From Aplectana chamaeleonis (Eukaryota > Nematoda > Chromadorea > Rhabditida > Cosmocercidae), in contig JAPDOI010000153.1 of NCBI GenBank assembly GCA_029168955.1, positions 426,001-490,000 of the forward strand: 64,000 bases of DNA, written 5' to 3'. The notes beneath the pieces were generated by a model. It ran no database searches and was not told where the DNA came from. It saw only the letters and a list, made by a program, of their open reading frames with translations. This document shows positions 24,001-30,000 of this stretch, piece after piece. The position numbers and the translations under genes are program-made. The stretch's first letter is position 1, and every line of letters begins with the position of its first letter.

Positions 24001-27000
24001 GCTCAGCCGGCGAGTCCATTTCTCCGCCCGCTCAGCCGGTGTTATTATCTGAATAGGGAAGTTTTGATAAGGACAATATTGTGTTCAGAATTGCTTGGTA
24101 GCCTCCTCTGAGTTGACTCCTTCTTTGAAGCCTGTCCAGATTTATGGATGAACCGTATTTTCTTACTTGCATTTGTCAGTGATAATAAAGCTTTAAGAGC
24201 AGAATTTAAATTCTATTTGCCCCACAGTACTTAGTTGCATGACATTGCTATTAACTCTCACATTATTCGTCCTTCGAATTTCGATTATTCGCTCGTTCGC
24301 TTCGAAAAATCGAATTTGTTCAAAATCCCTTCAATCAAAATGAAAAATTAGCGGAGTTATTCTAAATTCGCTCGCTTGATCTTTTTTCAAAGAGTCCTCA
24401 CTGTACATGGGCATTCGACCCTAGTTTTCGATTGAACGGATAATTCGAATACGGCCTTTACAAATTTTCGGAATAAACGATTAAATTCGAATAAGGCTTT
24501 TTAAAAAATTCCGGATAATTTAATACATTTGTAGAATGCTTAGAAAAATTCCTAAATGAATAGAACATTTGAATAAATAAAAATTTTTATTCCGGAATAA
24601 ATCGAATTATTCGAATAAACCTCAAAATTTATTGTCGACTATTCGGGTATTCGAATACTCGAAAATTCGAATTGTTTGATTCGGACCCAAGTCTAATCCT
24701 CTTCATAGTAGGAGCAGGATCTTCTAGATCGTGCCCAGGAAGATCTAGAGAAATTCCTGTTTCACATTTTTTATATAAAGGGGGAAAAATTCGTCCAGAT
24801 TAATCGTTCGATTATAGCCATTTTAGCTAGTTTTTGATGCTTTCAACGAAGGGAGCATTCTAGAACAGGTCGTATAGTTCTACTAGCTACTTAGACAATA
24901 GGTGCGGACTGACCGCTGGCAATCAAGGCCTCTGCAGGCGGTACGCCGGCATGTTGCGAGCGGATCGCTGCCCATCGTGGCCTCGCCGGGCGGTTCGCTG
25001 ACTCTCGTTGTTTCCGCGGGCGGATCGCTGCGTTTTGGCGGGCGGATAGCGGCGCCTGGGAAAGTTGATCACGCTCGCGGGCGGATCGCCGGCAGGCTCC
25101 AAAGCGGCGATCCGCCCGCAACCTGGCGGCGGTCCGCCCGCAAGGGCTTTGATAGCTAGCGATCCGCCCGATGAGTTATGAGATGCAGCGATCCGGCCGC
25201 CAAGGACTTTGATAGCCAGCGATCCGCCCTCTCAAACTTTACACGGTGAAACTTGTCAATCATTGACGAGTTCTTTTCTGGTATCAGTATCATGCTCAGA
25301 GGAAACAAACCGCAGAGTATAAAAGGCGCTCCATCGCAATGAATGCTCACTCGGCATTTCGAGGCCGATCCTGAAAGGTGACTTCAAGTCACCTTTGAAA
25401 GATCACTCAGAAGCCGGAGAATAATATTGGCAGCTGAGGGAATGGTCCCCGCGGCTAGGGGGGGGGGTGGTCCCGCACACGGAGACCGTGGTGGGAACCA
25501 TCGGAATAACCCTTATGTGGCATCGAGGGCGAATCAGTGGCTAATGACGGACGGATCGCTGGCTAGTGGCGGGCGGATCGCTGGCTACTCTCGGGCGGAT
25601 CGCTGGCTACTGGCGGGCGGATGGCGGGGGGATGTCGATCCTCCCCCCAGAAGCCAGCAATCCGCCCGCACCTACTGTCTGAGTATGCTATCACAACCAC
25701 TTGACCGCTAGCTCTTTGCAAATTCAACCTACATGCTGCGGTGTAACTCGTCCACTGTTGCTCCATAGCGAAAACAACTCCTTATTCCTCTATTCGCATC
25801 CAGTTTTCGTCAGTTTTTCCGTTTAAATTTCATACTACCAGCTCCAAACCTTCGATTTATGTCAGAAAATCGATAATATTTCTGAGCGTATATGCTGCCT
25901 TTAAAGAACTTTCATAAAATTTTCTGATCTCATATTCTTGAGAACGCGGCTTTTCGTACGTTCTAGGTTTCTCTAACATGGTGTAAATCCCAGGGCCAAA
26001 CTTGGCGGGTTCTCTCCCTAGGCTTCATTCTCTGGAAAGAATAGCCTGGATTCTAGCGAGTACCTATCGGAAACCTGCCGAATCGGTGCAAACGCGACAA
26101 ATTAGCGGGAAATCCGCGGTAGAATCCAGGAGTTTCTCAGATTCCGCCGGGATCTCACTGACTCGACCAGGCTAAAGCGCGGAAAAGCCGGGATTCTGCC
26201 AGAAAATCTTGCGTGACTTTTCCCACTGCTTACCAAGATTCGTACCAACAACCCTCACCGATCCATCGCTTTGTTGTCCGCCGCGTCGTCGACTGAGCCA
26301 TTTCCGCTGCTGCACTAGGGCACGCACATTGCAAAGACGGCGCGGCTGACTTTCCGGGGTGGTTTCGCGGCATTTTCACGGTACTTTCGAGGTATTCTAA
26401 CGATAATTTTTTAGTATTTCTGCGTTTTACGCTTTTTTAACTGCCCGCCTTTGGAACTTTCAATTTTTCGTAACAATTTTCTCTTTTTCTATCAAAAATG
26501 AGTAATTCGGAAAGGGTTGTCATTCATTAGTCATTTTTTTTTCTTTTCACTTCATTTTTTCTACTTTTTCCCCAAAAGGATTATTACCATTAGGATTGAT
26601 TCATTCGCTCATTTTGATTACGTTCATTAATCCTGCTTCTGAATATTGACATGTAAGCTCTTATTCACACTTTGTTCCTTTCGAAAAACGTCACGACCTC
26701 AAATATCTGAGCTTCTTGTAGATCGTTCGTTGAATACTTTTTTTGGAATGTAAATGTTTGCGAGAATCAATGTAGCAGTAACATTTCGCCGTTCAATAAA
26801 GAGATCCTTGAACGGGGAATTTTGTTAATCTGATATCCGTGAAAAGCGAAAGCTCCTCCCAGATTTCACGATATTTATCTGCCTCGGCGTTGATCCAAGG
26901 ACTGAGAGAAGCGGTTCCTTCTCCTACGCGTTAAAGGCAGCAGACACGCTCGAAAAAGTTGTTGAGATAACTACGTTTCTAAAGTCGCATGGGTCCTAGA

Positions 27001-30000
27001 AGACTGCTCACGCCGTTGGAAGCGTCAAAAACGAGTCAAAACTACCAAATTTCAGCAATGCAAATCGAAAAATTTCTGCCACCTCTCCCCAAAATACAAA
27101 CTCTTCCAGATTGATAGTACTAATACGGTCCCTTTGGCTGGTTTTTGATACTTCCAACGAGATGAACGATCCAGTACAGGCTGTAAGAGTATATCGACTT
27201 CTCTATCTCAACCGTTTTGTTGCTAATATTCGCTGTTTCAACCGCGCACCGTAAAACTCGTCCACTTTCACCTGATAACAAAATAACCGAAATTCCTCTA
27301 ATTGCATACAGTTTTCGTTCGTTTCTTCGTCAGTTCTCAACACAACCAGCTCCAAACCTTTGATTTATGTCATAAAATCGACACAATTTTTGAGCGTGTC
27401 TGCTGCCTTTAACGGAATTACCCCCTCCCCTTAAAGGCACTGTTCGCGATAGAAATCGCTTTTTTTTGTTTTTTTTTTGCCTATCTTGAAACCGGTCCCA
27501 TTCTGATTCCAATGATGCTTCTGGAATCGTACCAGACCTTCCGGGAATGGAGTTATGGTCCCTCAAAAATTGAGCTAGGGAAAATGGTGGACGAGTTGTC
27601 CGAGGCTTGTAACTTCCGTCTTTTTTTTTATTTTTATTTAATGGACGCGGACTGTCGTCACGCGTAATTAAAACAGTTAAAAACACAGTGGCCATGATAT
27701 ACGAAAATCCTGCACTCTAGCAAGTAAAAAAAAACAGTTGTAGATCAACATTGATAAAACTAGCTATAAAAAAATTTAAATAAAAGATTCACGAGAAGAA
27801 AGCATACAAAGGCTACAATTCATCGACTATCCTTTGGCAGCTGATGAAAGTTCTGAAGGAACCTAGGCTCATTGCCAAAATGTTCTGATTGATCAACGAT
27901 CGAAACTTGTGGAAAACCCTGTTGCAGAAAAAGTTTCTTCTGACTTGGCTTCTAGCCACAGAGCCACGAATGCTAAAACCACCACTCCTAGTCCTACTGG
28001 ATTGAAATTTGAGAATACTGGAAAAGTCAATAGAGACCCTTCTGGTCAAAATTTTATACATCATCAACAAATCATTACGATTTCTTCTACTTTTCAACGA
28101 ACGCAACCCTAACTGCTTACTTCGGGCGGCGCCATTGGGAATACAGCTGTACGAAAGTCCGCTGCATCTCAACATAAGTTTACGCGTAAAGTTATTCTGA
28201 ACTCGTTCTAGCAACTCGATGTCTTTCTTTTTATAAGGACTGAATACGGTGGTTCCGCTCTCTACTATTGGACGTACATAGATTTTGTAAGCTTTCAAAA
28301 AAGCCTGGTATCCCTGCTTTTGAGGGTCTTAAACAAATTATAAGTTCTATAAGTTGCTTTTCGAACAATATTTCTGCAATGAGTTTGGAAGTCCAATTTA
28401 TGGTTCAAGAAAAAACCGAGGTCGCGCACTTCGGTGACTTGATTCAACTTCACGCTTCCAATAAAGTATCCAGGGGATGTTGACAATACTTCACCAATGA
28501 CAAATACCTTAGATTTTTCGGCTGCAAGGGGTAGACCATGCTCAGAGGCCCAGGTCTGAACAAAAGTAACAGCATTTTGCACATTTCCTTCATCGCTTGG
28601 ACTCCTTATAGCCTTATAAATCTTGATATCGTCGGCGTACATCTTACATGCAACATTAAAACTAAGGATATGATTAGGTAAATCATAAGTGAATATCAGA
28701 AACAGTATGGGCGAAAGTGCTCCTCCTTGAGGTACTCCGCCGCAAGCAGAGAGCGAGGATGAGTACTGTCTTCACAACTTCACCTGAAACGTTCTACCTT
28801 CGAGAAAGCCTCCTATCCAAGAAATGAGACGTGGGTGGAGACCGATTCCAGCTAACTTGAAGAGGTGCTTCTGGATAGGGACTCGATCAAAAGCCTTTGC
28901 AAAGTCAAAATATACTACATCAACCCGATTCTTAGACTCGACTGCGTCAGTCCAGTCATTCAGCGATGTAAGCATTGCAGTTTCCACAGATTTCCCTTTG
29001 CAAAAGCCATACTGCTCTTTAAAGATTATGCTGTTATTTTCGAGGTGGTTCACAATATGACGCTTAATTATTTCCTCAGAGGTGCGAGAGAAAATTGATG
29101 TTACATGTACTTATTAGCCTATGGTTATTAAGATCAGAGAGAGGTTCCTTTTTTGGTATGGGTGTTACAAATGCATGCTTTCAACGAATTGGTACTTGGC
29201 CTCGCATAAAACTCAAATTAGATATGTATTCTAAAGGTTTCACTATTTGACAAAGAACACCTTTGACGAAAGTGAGAGGTATGAGGTCCGGAGAGATTGA
29301 CAAAGAATTCGGCCATTTACGAAAGAGTTCGAAAATCTCTTCTTTGTAGAACCATAAAAAGGTATTCATAATAGGATAGGAAGGAACAACAGCATCAGCA
29401 CTAAACTTGTCCTCATTTCCACTTATGTAGGCTTTTTGAAAAATTTCTGCAAATAATTGGGCTTTATCGGAATCTGTAGTAAACGTATTGTCACCTACTA
29501 CTAAACCGGGAATACCTCGCCGTTTAGAACCGAAAGAGTTCATGTACCTGTAAAACTTATTTTGATCATTGGATTCTATGTGCTTTTCTCAAAATAAATG
29601 TTGAGACGATTCAACTGCTTTTCAACTTTTACGTTAAAAGTCTTATATTTGTCCCAGCAAATAGCGTTGTTGTTAGAAACAGCGTTAAGCCACAGAGAAT
29701 CCCTTTTATCCAACATCCTTCTGAGGTAAGGCGGCAAGCGCAAATTGGCAATTCCACTTTTCCGAACCGGAACAAAAATCTCAATCGCGTGTTGAAGGCA
29801 AGCGATAAAAATTTCGTATGTTTCGTCCACTGACATTGCCGTACTAAAAGATCCTAGCCAATCGACATTGCTTAAGTAATTCTGAATGGCAGAATAATTC
29901 GCGGCCTTAAAATCTCTAATCCAATAGGCGCGAGTCGGCGAGACAAATAAATCGATGGAAAACTCAATTGTGGCGTGGTCACTCGAGCCAATCGGCGCCG

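Larger units (their letters stand above)
24892..25681 (+). mobile_element. TATA-hairpin TIR element, copy A
   Basis: The ends are TAGACAATAGGTGCGG and the inverse of CAGACAGTAGGTGCGG. Both are followed inward by repeats of GGGCGGATCGCTGGC (24905-25235, 25545-25670). The centre holds a TATA box (25318), a leader, the GTGAC hairpin (25378), a U-rich stretch (25421-25430), a second hairpin (25433-25455) and a G-run. The layout matches copies B and C. No target duplication is obvious. Confidence 0.7.

Noticed and set aside
25427..25711. ORF through element A as a protein gene
   Set aside because: It runs through G-rich leader and terminal repeats; copy B lacks the start codon. Kept only as a possibility in the module description.
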